A stretch of DNA of 59,367 bases from an uncultured Prevotella sp. GTDB taxonomy: Bacteria > Bacteroidota > Bacteroidia > Bacteroidales > Bacteroidaceae. Of the stretch, positions 1 through 8,132 are shown one piece after another. The position numbers were made by a program, and so were the translations under genes. Under the pieces are notes generated by a model. The model ran no database searches. It saw nothing but the letters and a program-made list of their open reading frames with translations, and had not been told where the DNA came from. Numbering within the stretch: the first letter of the stretch is position 1; the number at the start of each line of letters is the position of its first letter. Location: assembly GCA_902798285.1 (NCBI GenBank), contig CADBVZ010000018.1, positions 1 through 59,367 on the forward strand, given 5' to 3'.

Positions 1-63
1 GACACCTGGCCCATCTTGCGACAAACCTCAGAAACACCCCAAATATCTGTCGCAAAAGGGCAT

Positions 64-94
64 AAAAAAGCCAGTAAAAGGTGTATTTACTGGC
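64..94 (-). terminator. Rho-independent terminator of the nucleotidase gene
   Basis: A perfect 9-bp stem (GCCAGTAAA at 70-78 with TTTACTGGC at 86-94, 7-nt loop) is followed on the minus strand by six T (64-69). It lies about 30 bp past the stop of the nucleotidase gene at 123. Nothing else is supported in bases 1-122. Confidence 0.85.
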
Positions 95-122
95 TCTAAA
101 TGATATAATAGGTATATGGAAC

Positions 123-1664
123 TTAGTCCGTCACAATCTTGATACGCCCCTGAGGCTGAGCATAGGCCTCTCCTGTTGTACCTCCAAGAACCTTTCTTAA
201 GTAATCGGCCAACGCCTCGTAGTAACGCAGTGAACTCTCGAAGAGCACTGGACACTTCTTGAAGCTATCGAAGAAGCCACCTCCCTCATGGTTATAGTTC
301 GTCAAGGCCACACTATAGGTATGATGCAGATCGATGGGCGCATAGCTTCCATCCTCCTGAAGAATCTCAATATCGCTTACGTTATGGCTCTTGGCATAAA
401 CCACGAATCGAATACCAGAGCACTGAGGGAAGTTGCCATCAAGCACAGGAACGAGCGAAGTACAACGCGTCAGCATCTCCTTCAGTTGTTCACCGCTAAC
501 CGCAATGCGACGCAAGGTATTATCGTAAGGCAGCATACCGATAATATCGCCATAGGTGATGTCGCCGGCGAGGATATCGTTACGAATACCACCTCCATTC
601 TCTAAACCTATATCGGCTTTCAAGGCATGGCGATAGGCATCAGCCACGAGATCGCCAGCATTCGTCTCCTCACCACGCACTACCCACTGGGCATTCTCAT
701 CGCTTACTACCAAGCGGTAATCGCTATGGGCTACCACCTCTGAGGTAACAGCCTCCACCATCTTGTGGATACTATCAGTAGTTGCTGAAATCTTTGCATT
801 CTCGTTGGGGATATCCTTGCCTTTTATCAGTTTGGTGATAAATCGTCCATCTGGGGTTATGACCAATTTGCCCACGTTGGCGAACTGGGTACCCGTCTGT
901 GTCACAATAATCTCCTTGCCATCAAGGTTCTTCACCTTGACACCTTCGAAGATCTCATGAGAATGTCCATCGAGCACCACATCGATGCCACGGGTGTTAT
1001 TGACGAGTCGATGCGAGCTGAATCCCATCGACTGGGGTGTTTCTCCCACATGTGAAAGCAGCACCACATAATCGGCTCCCTCAGCACGGGCATCATCAAC
1101 AGCCTTCTGAATCAGTTGGTAGAAGGTCTTCGGCTTCAAGTCGTAGAGCAAGATGCCGTTGGTATCGTAGAACGAATAACCTTCGAGGATCATCGTTTCT
1201 GGAGTACAAGCCCCAACGTAGGCCACCTTCTTATCACCATACTGATGGATGACATAGGGTGCGAATATGGGTTCCGGTTCACCTGCCTCATAGAGATTGG
1301 CGCAAACTACAGGGGTACCTACCTGCTCCAGCAGCTCTTTAAGACGAGGCACACCATAATCGAACTCATGGTTTCCTAAAGTCAAGGCATGATAGTCCAT
1401 ATAGCGCAAGATATCTGCAATGTATTGTCCCTTCGATATAGCTCCTGTGGTGTTTCCTTGCAGGAAGTCGCCACAACATACTGCTGCAGCGTATGCCGTA
1501 TCCGAACTGTTAATGGCATCACGCAGACCAGCTATCTTTGTATAACCATCAATTCCACAATGGGCATCATTCTCATACAGAATGACGATGCTCCTTTGAG
1601 CCAAAGCTACATGGCAACCCATCATCAGGGCTAACATGCCTAAAAAAAGTTTCTTATTCTTCAT
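123..1664 (-). CDS. UshA-type 5'-nucleotidase / bifunctional metallophosphatase
   Basis: Exported enzyme expected to dephosphorylate nucleotides or related phosphoesters outside the inner membrane. A signal peptide (first ~23 residues, ending ALA-Q) is followed by a calcineurin-like metallophosphoesterase domain with the metal-binding series NDAHC, CGDFLQG, GNHEFD, LLSHVG and GHSHE. The C-terminal 5'-nucleotidase domain has NAGDLVADA and ENGGGIRNDI, the usual substrate-binding segment. The 513-aa length fits a complete two-domain member. I start at the ATG at 1664 because the reading frame further upstream is not signal-peptide-like and holds the promoter. A TATCTTTG box (1691-1698) lies upstream and a terminator follows. 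The exact substrate cannot be read from sequence. Confidence 0.9.
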   Translation of the reverse strand: MKNKKLFLGMLALMMGCHVALAQRSIVILYENDAHCGIDGYTKIAGLRDAINSSDTAYAAAVCCGDFLQGNTTGAISKGQYIADILRYMDYHALTLGNHEFDYGVPRLKELLEQVGTPVVCANLYEAGEPEPIFAPYVIHQYGDKKVAYVGACTPETMILEGYSFYDTNGILLYDLKPKTFYQLIQKAVDDARAEGADYVVLLSHVGETPQSMGFSSHRLVNNTRGIDVVLDGHSHEIFEGVKVKNLDGKEIIVTQTGTQFANVGKLVITPDGRFITKLIKGKDIPNENAKISATTDSIHKMVEAVTSEVVAHSDYRLVVSDENAQWVVRGEETNAGDLVADAYRHALKADIGLENGGGIRNDILAGDITYGDIIGMLPYDNTLRRIAVSGEQLKEMLTRCTSLVPVLDGNFPQCSGIRFVVYAKSHNVSDIEILQEDGSYAPIDLHHTYSVALTNYNHEGGGFFDSFKKCPVLFESSLRYYEALADYLRKVLGGTTGEAYAQPQGRIKIVTD

Positions 1665-1690
1665 TGAATTGTTTTTTAAGTTTCCGCCTG

Positions 1691-1698
1691 CAAAGATA
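1691..1698 (-). promoter_or_regulatory. -7 box (TATCTTTG) for the nucleotidase gene
   Basis: Matches the Bacteroidetes -7 consensus TAnnTTTG, about 27 bp upstream of the ATG at 1664. A clear -33 TTTG at the standard spacing is not seen. Confidence 0.6.
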
Positions 1699-1730
1699 CA
1701 AAAAAAACTCGTATCAATATACATTTATAA

Positions 1731-4082
1731 CTAAAAATCCTCAATCCGCCATTCTTCCTTCCATTCAATTTGCGGTTTACCTTTTTTAAAAACTATCGGC
1801 AAGAAGACATAGGTGGCATTATAGGTTACATCCCATGTGGTACGCACCTTTTCGCGTTTATCCTTTGGCTTTGGAGCTGAGAAGTCCTTGGGGAAAGGCT
1901 TGTGCTTCTTATATTTGGGGATACTGCGTTTCACCTCTTCTGCTGGTTCTGTCGTATTCGTAATCTGAGGCATCCAGCGATCGGCTACTGCCACAAAAAG
2001 ATCACGTCCAGGAATCTTTACCACATCGGTAATCTGAGATCCAAAGGAGTGATTGTAGGGATCCGTGGGATGGGGATTGCCTAGATTCTTGTATTTACCA
2101 TGATAATCATCGAACGACGCAATCATCGACACATTGGGATAATAGCCCGTAGTGCCGGAGGTGAAGAGATAATGCTTACCCTTATAAACAAAATGTGTAG
2201 GTGCCTCACGGGTATACGGAGGTCGTTTACCCACAAAATGACTCGAATAAACGGGTGTCACATCAGTATAGTCGACAGAAAGATCGGCACAAATAAGTTC
2301 CCAGTGAGGTCGTTCGAACCATACGTAGCCCTTACCCGTTTCAGGATCGGCATAGAGATCGAAATCGCCCACGCCAAAACCCTCTGGCTTCAGAGAGCGC
2401 ACATACTTATAGGGTCCGAGGATATTGTCGGCCTGAAGAATCACAAAGTAACCATCCTCGTCCATCGACTTGATCCAACAGACATATTTGCCAGTTTTCT
2501 TGCAGTGAATAATATGCGGACGATCGAGACTCTGCGTATAATGTAGAGGCGAAAGATAATCAGTGGTATCAGGTGGGATGATAAGCCCACAATCCTCCCA
2601 GTTATAAAGATCAGTTGATTTGTAGCAGCGAATACCCCATGTCCACACATGACTGCCTCTGACCGTTCTTTCCTTATTCTCACCATACCAGTAATACACA
2701 CCATCCTGTTCCATCACCTGAAAACCGTGTGCCTGAATAGGTTTGCCGTTGGTGTCGAGCCATATCTCACCAGGACGGATAGAGGTATAAGGTTGACGGT
2801 TTTCCTGAATTAGCAGAATATCTGCCAAAGTCATCTTTTCAGCAGAAACCTGCTGATTGGCAAAGCGAACTATAAACTCATTCTTACCAGCCCTTAAAGC
2901 ATTTGTCACATCTACCCTAAAAGGCTTATTTGTTACCTTACCAACCTCTTGTCCATTGACGCATACCTCCGCTTTAGTACCTACTCTCTCAAGATCGAGA
3001 ACAAAGCGACCCTGCTTTAACTCGAGTTCAGCTATCAGAACTTGATTATGGAAGCCAGAATCTGTTGCCATCCATGGTGTATCCATATGTCGGAAAAGAA
3101 TCTCTTTCTGTTCTGAAAGATTTTGTTTGCGATAGTAGGCATCCACGCGATCAGCCATATTCTGGCGAATGTAGGGGTAGTAGAACTTCAGTTCCAAATG
3201 GTGATAATTGCCAGGGACTCCAATAACGGGCATAGGCTTATCGTTGGTATAGCCACTCACCAATACCAAACGACTTTGTGGATCCAAGCTGGCAGAAAGG
3301 GTGTCATTCTGCTTACGACCATAGAACACAAACGGGGCACTCACGGTATCAGTACGCCAGTTGACGGGATTAATACAGAAAATATTGCCCTCACTTACGA
3401 TCGGGATCCCGCAATTAGGGGTTTTTGCGGAGTTGAAACAGATGGTAACACCCGTATCCGTTGCACCTTGGGCTGGATGCAGATGACGACAAGAGGCAGT
3501 ATCCTTTCGGGTAATCTTATAACCAATGCAATAAGCCGCCACCATTCTTTTGGCGATGCTATCAGGCATCTGTTTCATGATTTCCACCAGCGCATAAGAG
3601 CCCTGACTGAAACCAGCCAAAATAAAAGGACGACTTTGATTGAAATGCTCAATATAGTATTGGAAACTTTCCACACAGTCCTTCATTGGCAAAGGTATAC
3701 GCGACATCGCCAACTCCTCTGTAGCCCAAGACTGCATCGAGGCCTGACGATAATAGGGAGAGAAGTAATTGAGTCGACCTGAATAGAAGGAGTCAACAGC
3801 ATGCATTTCATGTTCCATACGCCCTCGCAGATAAGAATCACGCACATCGGCAAAATGGCAAGTATCATTGCCTATCATATGATCACCCGTCTCTGTAGAA
3901 ATAACGTAGAAGATATCGGCATCACCACCTCGATCCCGAATATACCACATTGAGGAATCTGAATAGTCAGGTTTCGGGGGTATAGGTCCAATAAGGTCAT
4001 TCTGCCCATGATCCCACGAAGAGAAAACGAGCATGAAAGCTATCACGAAGATAGCCACAAAGAGGTTTCTTAATTTAGCCAA
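1731..4082 (-). CDS. DUF3089 hydrolase fused to sugar-binding and GH43-like domains
   Basis: 783-aa exported multidomain protein. Residues 1-22 form a signal or anchor. Residues ~35-320 resemble the DUF3089 alpha/beta-hydrolase family, with nucleophile-elbow GFSQG (Ser159) and a later G-x-Y-HH segment that may hold the catalytic His. Residues ~325-430 look like the beta-sandwich sugar-binding domain found at the ends of GH2-type enzymes (DLERVGTKAEVCVNGQEVG, then R-V-D-V-T). Residues ~436-783 look like a five-bladed GH43-type domain (QAHG, YYWYGE, DFDLYADPE, TREAPT); the Asp of DLYADPE and the Glu of REAPT would be the modulator and general acid, while the usual first Asp appears replaced by AHG as in some GH43-like families. 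A combined esterase and glycosidase acting on a decorated glycan is an inference. Confidence 0.8.
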   Translation of the reverse strand: MAKLRNLFVAIFVIAFMLVFSSWDHGQNDLIGPIPPKPDYSDSSMWYIRDRGGDADIFYVISTETGDHMIGNDTCHFADVRDSYLRGRMEHEMHAVDSFYSGRLNYFSPYYRQASMQSWATEELAMSRIPLPMKDCVESFQYYIEHFNQSRPFILAGFSQGSYALVEIMKQMPDSIAKRMVAAYCIGYKITRKDTASCRHLHPAQGATDTGVTICFNSAKTPNCGIPIVSEGNIFCINPVNWRTDTVSAPFVFYGRKQNDTLSASLDPQSRLVLVSGYTNDKPMPVIGVPGNYHHLELKFYYPYIRQNMADRVDAYYRKQNLSEQKEILFRHMDTPWMATDSGFHNQVLIAELELKQGRFVLDLERVGTKAEVCVNGQEVGKVTNKPFRVDVTNALRAGKNEFIVRFANQQVSAEKMTLADILLIQENRQPYTSIRPGEIWLDTNGKPIQAHGFQVMEQDGVYYWYGENKERTVRGSHVWTWGIRCYKSTDLYNWEDCGLIIPPDTTDYLSPLHYTQSLDRPHIIHCKKTGKYVCWIKSMDEDGYFVILQADNILGPYKYVRSLKPEGFGVGDFDLYADPETGKGYVWFERPHWELICADLSVDYTDVTPVYSSHFVGKRPPYTREAPTHFVYKGKHYLFTSGTTGYYPNVSMIASFDDYHGKYKNLGNPHPTDPYNHSFGSQITDVVKIPGRDLFVAVADRWMPQITNTTEPAEEVKRSIPKYKKHKPFPKDFSAPKPKDKREKVRTTWDVTYNATYVFLPIVFKKGKPQIEWKEEWRIEDF

Positions 4083-4109
4083 TCTGAAAAATTAGTCACA
4101 AATAATATG

Positions 4110-4117
4110 CAAAAATA
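4110..4117 (-). promoter_or_regulatory. -7 box (TATTTTTG) for the DUF3089/GH43 fusion
   Basis: TAnnTTTG match on the minus strand, 28 bp upstream of the start at 4082, in the divergent spacer shared with the aldolase gene. Confidence 0.5.
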
Positions 4118-4160
4118 GAAAAAAACTCTGAACTATGCAAATAAATAGAGAAAGTTTATG

Positions 4161-4168
4161 TAATTTTG
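4161..4168 (+). promoter_or_regulatory. -7 box (TAATTTTG) for the threonine aldolase gene
   Basis: TAnnTTTG match 23 bp upstream of the ATG at 4191; no convincing -33 TTTG. Confidence 0.5.
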
Positions 4169-4190
4169 CCATCAAAAAGTAAAACTGAGT

Positions 4191-5225
4191 ATGTTATCAT
4201 TTGAATGTGACTATAATAACGGGGCTTGTCAGGAGGTACTCGACAACCTTATTAAATGCAACAATGCTAAGCCGACACCCTATGGTTTCGACGAATTCAG
4301 CGAGCGTGCCAAGAATCGTATCCGCGAAGCCTGCGGACTACCCGACGCCCAGATATTCTTTCTGACTGGCGGAACCCAGACCAACGCCACTACCATTGAC
4401 TCGATGCTCTATCAATATGAGGGTGTGATTTGTGTGGGTAGTGGACATATTAATGTTCACGAGGCAGGTGCCGTGGAGTTTACAGAACACAAAATCATTA
4501 CCATTGCCGACACCGACGGAAAGATGGAGGCCAAGACGCTCGACAAGTATCTCGATGACTACATGCACGATGGCAATAAGGACCATGCCGTACATCCAGG
4601 ACTGGTATACATTACCTTCCCTACGGAACTTGGTACGCTCTACAGTGCCAAGGAGCTTGACGATCTCTATCAGGTTTGCCAACATTACGACATACCGCTT
4701 TATATTGACGGAGCCCGTCTTGGCTACGGTCTGATGGCAGAAGGCACGGATGTTACCCTACCCTATCTGGCCCGTCACTGCGATGTATTTTATATCGGTG
4801 GTACGAAGATTGGGGCACTTTGTGGTGAAGCCGTTGTCTTTACCAACCGCAAGGCCCACAAACATTTCTTCTCCATCCAAAAGCAGCATGGTGCTGTGAT
4901 TGCAAAGGGTGCTTTAATTGGTATACAGTTTGAGGCCTTGTTTACGGATAACCTTTATTTCAAACTGTCAGAACATGCTATCAAGATGGCTATGCGGATG
5001 AAGGATATCTTTATCCGCAAAGGTTTCAAGTTCTATGTAGACTCGCCCACTAACCAACAGTTTGTCATCATTGACAACGAGCAGGTTGACCGTCTGGGGC
5101 AAAAGATGCAGTTTACCCACTTCGGACAGGCCGACAAGCGTCATACCATCTGTCGTTTCGTTACCAGTTGGGCTACAACAGAAGAGGAGATTGACGAACT
5201 AGAAAGAATACTTGATAGTAAGTAA
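4191..5225 (+). CDS. Low-specificity threonine aldolase / beta-eliminating lyase family
   Basis: Cytosolic PLP enzyme of fold type I. It likely cleaves L-threonine or L-allo-threonine to glycine and acetaldehyde, although this family also includes other beta-eliminating lyases. The 344-aa length is normal. Visible motifs are LTGGTQTNAT (phosphate-binding loop region), IDGARLGYGL (the Asp that pairs with the pyridine nitrogen, and a conserved Arg) and YIGGTKIGAL, whose Lys is the expected Schiff-base lysine. The ATG at 4191 is used because the family signature begins directly after it (FECDYNNGA). The gene stands alone between a divergent fusion gene and a convergent lipoprotein gene (15-bp gap), so context gives no pathway clue. 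Confidence 0.85.
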   Translation: MLSFECDYNNGACQEVLDNLIKCNNAKPTPYGFDEFSERAKNRIREACGLPDAQIFFLTGGTQTNATTIDSMLYQYEGVICVGSGHINVHEAGAVEFTEHKIITIADTDGKMEAKTLDKYLDDYMHDGNKDHAVHPGLVYITFPTELGTLYSAKELDDLYQVCQHYDIPLYIDGARLGYGLMAEGTDVTLPYLARHCDVFYIGGTKIGALCGEAVVFTNRKAHKHFFSIQKQHGAVIAKGALIGIQFEALFTDNLYFKLSEHAIKMAMRMKDIFIRKGFKFYVDSPTNQQFVIIDNEQVDRLGQKMQFTHFGQADKRHTICRFVTSWATTEEEIDELERILDSK

Positions 5226-5240
5226 TCTCGTTACTAACTA

Positions 5241-6728
5241 TCACAAAGAGGGTTCTTTGCGCACGCCAAAGTTTTTGCGGTAGTCATCGTTGATGATCCT
5301 GCTGGCGTTACGGCCATCGAAACGGGTTGGTCCAATGATGAAATCGGGCACATTGAAGGAGAAGAAGCGTTCGCGGTAGAAACGGCGCGGATTCCGCTGC
5401 GGCAGCATGAAGGCTTTGCTGACATTCCCCTTGGCATCAACATGACAGAAATAGGATCTCGTAAAGAGGCCGTCGTCGCGGCGTGAACTCAGCACCATCC
5501 AGCGCGAGTTAGTGCTCCAGTTATGAAAAGATTCCGTATCTTCCGAGTTAGCAGCTGTCATAGCACGGCTCTCTCCCGTTGAGAGGTCGAGCAAATACAG
5601 GTCTGCTTCATGGTGCCAGATGCTGAACTGTCCGTAGTCGGAAAGCGTGTAGCAGAGGAAACGCCCATCGTAGGAGGGACGGGGGAAGGATACCGACTTT
5701 CCCTGCGCTACGGCGTCGAGTACAATTTCTATACTATCACCGAAGCTACCTGTCTCCGGATCGAAATCAACACGACAGAGATTATAGCGGATAGAATCGA
5801 GCTTATAACTGCCCTCAGGAATGGATTGAGCCGCACAGAAGTAGAGCGAACATCCGTCAGAGGAGAAAACGGGAAAGGTCTCATAGACGGAGTCCTGCTT
5901 GAGAAGCGGAGAGAGCAGCAGCTCATTCTTCCCGACGTCATATACCTGAAGGTCGGAAGCGGTATCAAAGACCTCAATACGGTTGGGGTCAGTACTGTGG
6001 AACAGCTGACTAGTGGCGTTGGTGGAATAGGCAATGTAGCGACCCGAAGGATGCCAATAAGGGTAGACGCAGAAACCAAGCGTCTGATCGGTCTTGGTGT
6101 TATAGGCAGTGAAAGGGCCGTTGTTCTGACGCAACAGCGTGGCACCATGAGGGCCACGGATATGAAGGCTCATATCGGCAGAGTTGCCACGATTGAAACT
6201 ATGGCAGTTGACACAACCTTCGAACTGGGTGTTCTCTATCAGGGCACGCTCATCAAACGAGGAGAGGTCGCGTTCGTAGATGCCCATCTTGCTCCATACC
6301 TCATAGCCAGGTTCGATCAGGCGGTAGCAGATACCATAGTCGATGCCGTCAGGGCTGACGTAGATAGAGAATGGCTGATAGGTGTGCCAACCATCATCAT
6401 ACTTAGCCGAAACAGTAACGCTGAGTGAGTCGCCACGATTCTGTCCAAGCAGCTGATGCCAGTCGTCAAGGTCGAAGTCGACCGATTCCTTACCTTGGCT
6501 GTGCAAGGCATTGCCATGACTATCCGTAATGATGGCATCAACAAGCATAGCCGTCTCATCAGCCATATTGAAGCAGAGAGGGGCGATATTCACGGGTATG
6601 GTAACACCGATGTAGTCTGGATAGATCTGAGGCAGAATGCTTTCCTGCTTTGCATTCTCTACGGTAGTCGTGCAAGATGACAACAACCAACAGCCAACAC
6701 CTATTATATCATATAGAATCTTTCTCAT
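5241..6728 (-). CDS. CxNCH-motif beta-propeller lipoprotein (copy B)
   Basis: 495-aa predicted lipoprotein: an ATG at 6728 gives a signal sequence ending in the lipobox LLSSC. A GTG 39 nt further upstream would bury the signal and is not used. Residues 35-150 hold a conserved segment (IYPDYxxVTxPxNIAPL, later YRLIEPxY). A CVNCH haem-c type motif lies at 172-176, followed at fixed distance by Met186 and His189, possible axial ligands. Residues ~215-480 contain repeated TolB/PD40-like blades (YPYWHPSGRYIAYST, PVFSSDGCSLYF, SRRDDGLFTRSYF). The start overlaps the end of the preceding membrane-protein gene by 20 nt, so the two are almost certainly co-translated. It is a clear paralogue of the gene at 8133-9626. 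Covalent haem attachment is an inference; the motif could instead bind another metal. Substrate and partner are unknown. Confidence 0.8.
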   Translation of the reverse strand: MRKILYDIIGVGCWLLSSCTTTVENAKQESILPQIYPDYIGVTIPVNIAPLCFNMADETAMLVDAIITDSHGNALHSQGKESVDFDLDDWHQLLGQNRGDSLSVTVSAKYDDGWHTYQPFSIYVSPDGIDYGICYRLIEPGYEVWSKMGIYERDLSSFDERALIENTQFEGCVNCHSFNRGNSADMSLHIRGPHGATLLRQNNGPFTAYNTKTDQTLGFCVYPYWHPSGRYIAYSTNATSQLFHSTDPNRIEVFDTASDLQVYDVGKNELLLSPLLKQDSVYETFPVFSSDGCSLYFCAAQSIPEGSYKLDSIRYNLCRVDFDPETGSFGDSIEIVLDAVAQGKSVSFPRPSYDGRFLCYTLSDYGQFSIWHHEADLYLLDLSTGESRAMTAANSEDTESFHNWSTNSRWMVLSSRRDDGLFTRSYFCHVDAKGNVSKAFMLPQRNPRRFYRERFFSFNVPDFIIGPTRFDGRNASRIINDDYRKNFGVRKEPSL

Positions 6729-8127
6729 TCTTAATAGACATGAAGTGGTTAAAGCCTTCGCGGTCACCTGTCAACAGATAATAGGCTACTAGATACTGAT
6801 AGGCCAGGCGATTGTCCGTGTTGCTGAAATAGAGACTCTGAAGCATCTCGGGCGTCACATGATCACTGAAGTAAAATTCTTCCTTGTAGGCATACTGGCG
6901 GAGACGTCCGTATTCGGGATGGCTATCTATTGCCTTCTCATCACCAAGAAGCAGCAGGGTCTCATCCGCCCAGTAACGATAGAAGAGAGTCTTCTGCAGG
7001 GCAGTGAGATACTTGCGGGCCACCTCATACTGTCCGTTGATGAGGTTGGTCTGTGCCAGCCGTTTATAGCATCGGCCACTCTTCTGGAAGTCGAGGATCG
7101 CCTCCTGAGCCTCGAATACCGTTCGCTGAGCGACATTGATCATTCCCAACTGATAGAAAGCCTCGGCCGTAGGCAAGGGACTGGTGGCATCTTCCTTGAC
7201 ATCGGGCAGAAGACCGGCGATGCCGTTCTGTTTATAATTGAACATCTGGTCCAGGAGCGTACCATGCATTGCCAAGGCAAGGTTTTGTACCGTCACGCCA
7301 ATCTGGTTGTTAGGCTTTTCTTGGTTAACAGCATCAAGTATGCGGTTCCATTGCTGATGACAGGCCATGAAGTCATACTGCATCACCTTCTCCGCCTTAA
7401 AGTTGGTGTTCTTCCAGACTAAAGTCCCCATGATACCAGCAACAAGTGCTGTCAAGAGGAGAGAGGTGAGAGGGGTAAGGTGAGAGAAATGCTTCGGGAA
7501 GCGACGGATGAGAATAGCTATTCCTGCAAGTACCCAGATGGAAAAAGCCGCACCCCACAGAAGCCATGGGAAAACCGTAGGATAGCGGTAGTAATGCACA
7601 CCTGTCCATAGGCTGTCAATAGGTATCGGGAAACAGACGGGCCCCACCAAGATATAGAGTATAGGAATGGCGACAATGAACAGGATGATGCGTATCCGTC
7701 CTTTCGTTAACTTTACAATGCCCCATACTACAAACAGCGTGAGCAGTACTGCCCAAATGCCACCCAGCAGAGCATTCTCATCGAGCAGAAGGATCCATAG
7801 CAAAAACGAAGGTACGAAACTCAGGCCATAGAGACTGGGAGAGTTTGAGGGGGCTATCAGTTGGCGTGTCAGAAGCTGTACTGTCGAGAGCAACAGCGCA
7901 ATGATAAGAGCCCCTACCCAGGCATAAAGGAAAAACTGTGTGCAGAAACGCCCCAGCAGGTCGGCTACACCACCTGTATGCTTAATAATCTCGCAAACAT
8001 AATTGCTATCGAAAAGGAACAGCTGGTATTGTTCCTGATAATGCAGATGGTGCGGATAGGCCAATCCGAAAAAAAGGAGGACAGCCACACAGAAAAGGAG
8101 CGTGCATATAGTACGAGTAAACCTCAT
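6709..8127 (-). CDS. DUF6057-like polytopic membrane protein (copy B)
   Basis: 472-aa inner-membrane protein. About seven to eight hydrophobic segments fill residues ~5-255, starting with an N-terminal signal-anchor helix and a conserved YxxxFLFDSNY-like loop. The C-terminal ~210 residues are soluble and helical with TPR-like pairs (AFYQLGMINVAQRTVFEAQEAIL, TNLINGQYEVARKYLTAL). It resembles the Bacteroidetes family I recall as DUF6057, but that label is from memory and unchecked. It lies 5 bp behind the CxNCH lipoprotein copy A and overlaps copy B by 20 nt. A run of 7-bp repeat units (7458-7485) sits inside the coding sequence at the edge of the last membrane segment. It is shorter than copy A (591 aa), mainly at the C-terminus. 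No catalytic motif is recognised. Confidence 0.7.
   Translation of the reverse strand: MRFTRTICTLLFCVAVLLFFGLAYPHHLHYQEQYQLFLFDSNYVCEIIKHTGGVADLLGRFCTQFFLYAWVGALIIALLLSTVQLLTRQLIAPSNSPSLYGLSFVPSFLLWILLLDENALLGGIWAVLLTLFVVWGIVKLTKGRIRIILFIVAIPILYILVGPVCFPIPIDSLWTGVHYYRYPTVFPWLLWGAAFSIWVLAGIAILIRRFPKHFSHLTPLTSLLLTALVAGIMGTLVWKNTNFKAEKVMQYDFMACHQQWNRILDAVNQEKPNNQIGVTVQNLALAMHGTLLDQMFNYKQNGIAGLLPDVKEDATSPLPTAEAFYQLGMINVAQRTVFEAQEAILDFQKSGRCYKRLAQTNLINGQYEVARKYLTALQKTLFYRYWADETLLLLGDEKAIDSHPEYGRLRQYAYKEEFYFSDHVTPEMLQSLYFSNTDNRLAYQYLVAYYLLTGDREGFNHFMSIKNEKDSI
7458..7485. repeat. Four 7-bp units inside the copy-B membrane-protein gene
   Basis: GGAGAGA GGTGAGA GGGGTAA GGTGAGA on the plus strand. Read on the minus strand in frame they encode FSHLTPLTSLLL, almost the same peptide as the folP tail. 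Confidence 0.75.
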
Positions 8128-8132
8128 CCGAT

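Noticed and set aside
28-255. Minus-strand frame at the left edge
   Set aside because: It overlaps the 3' end and terminator of the nucleotidase gene; composition is not protein-like.
3123-3782. 219-codon plus-strand frame inside the DUF3089/GH43 fusion
   Set aside because: It is antisense to the conserved hydrolase domain, with no recognisable protein features.
5610-6428. 272-codon plus-strand open frame opposite the CxNCH lipoprotein copy B
   Set aside because: It lies wholly within a gene with conserved motifs shared by a paralogue; no family features or promoter.
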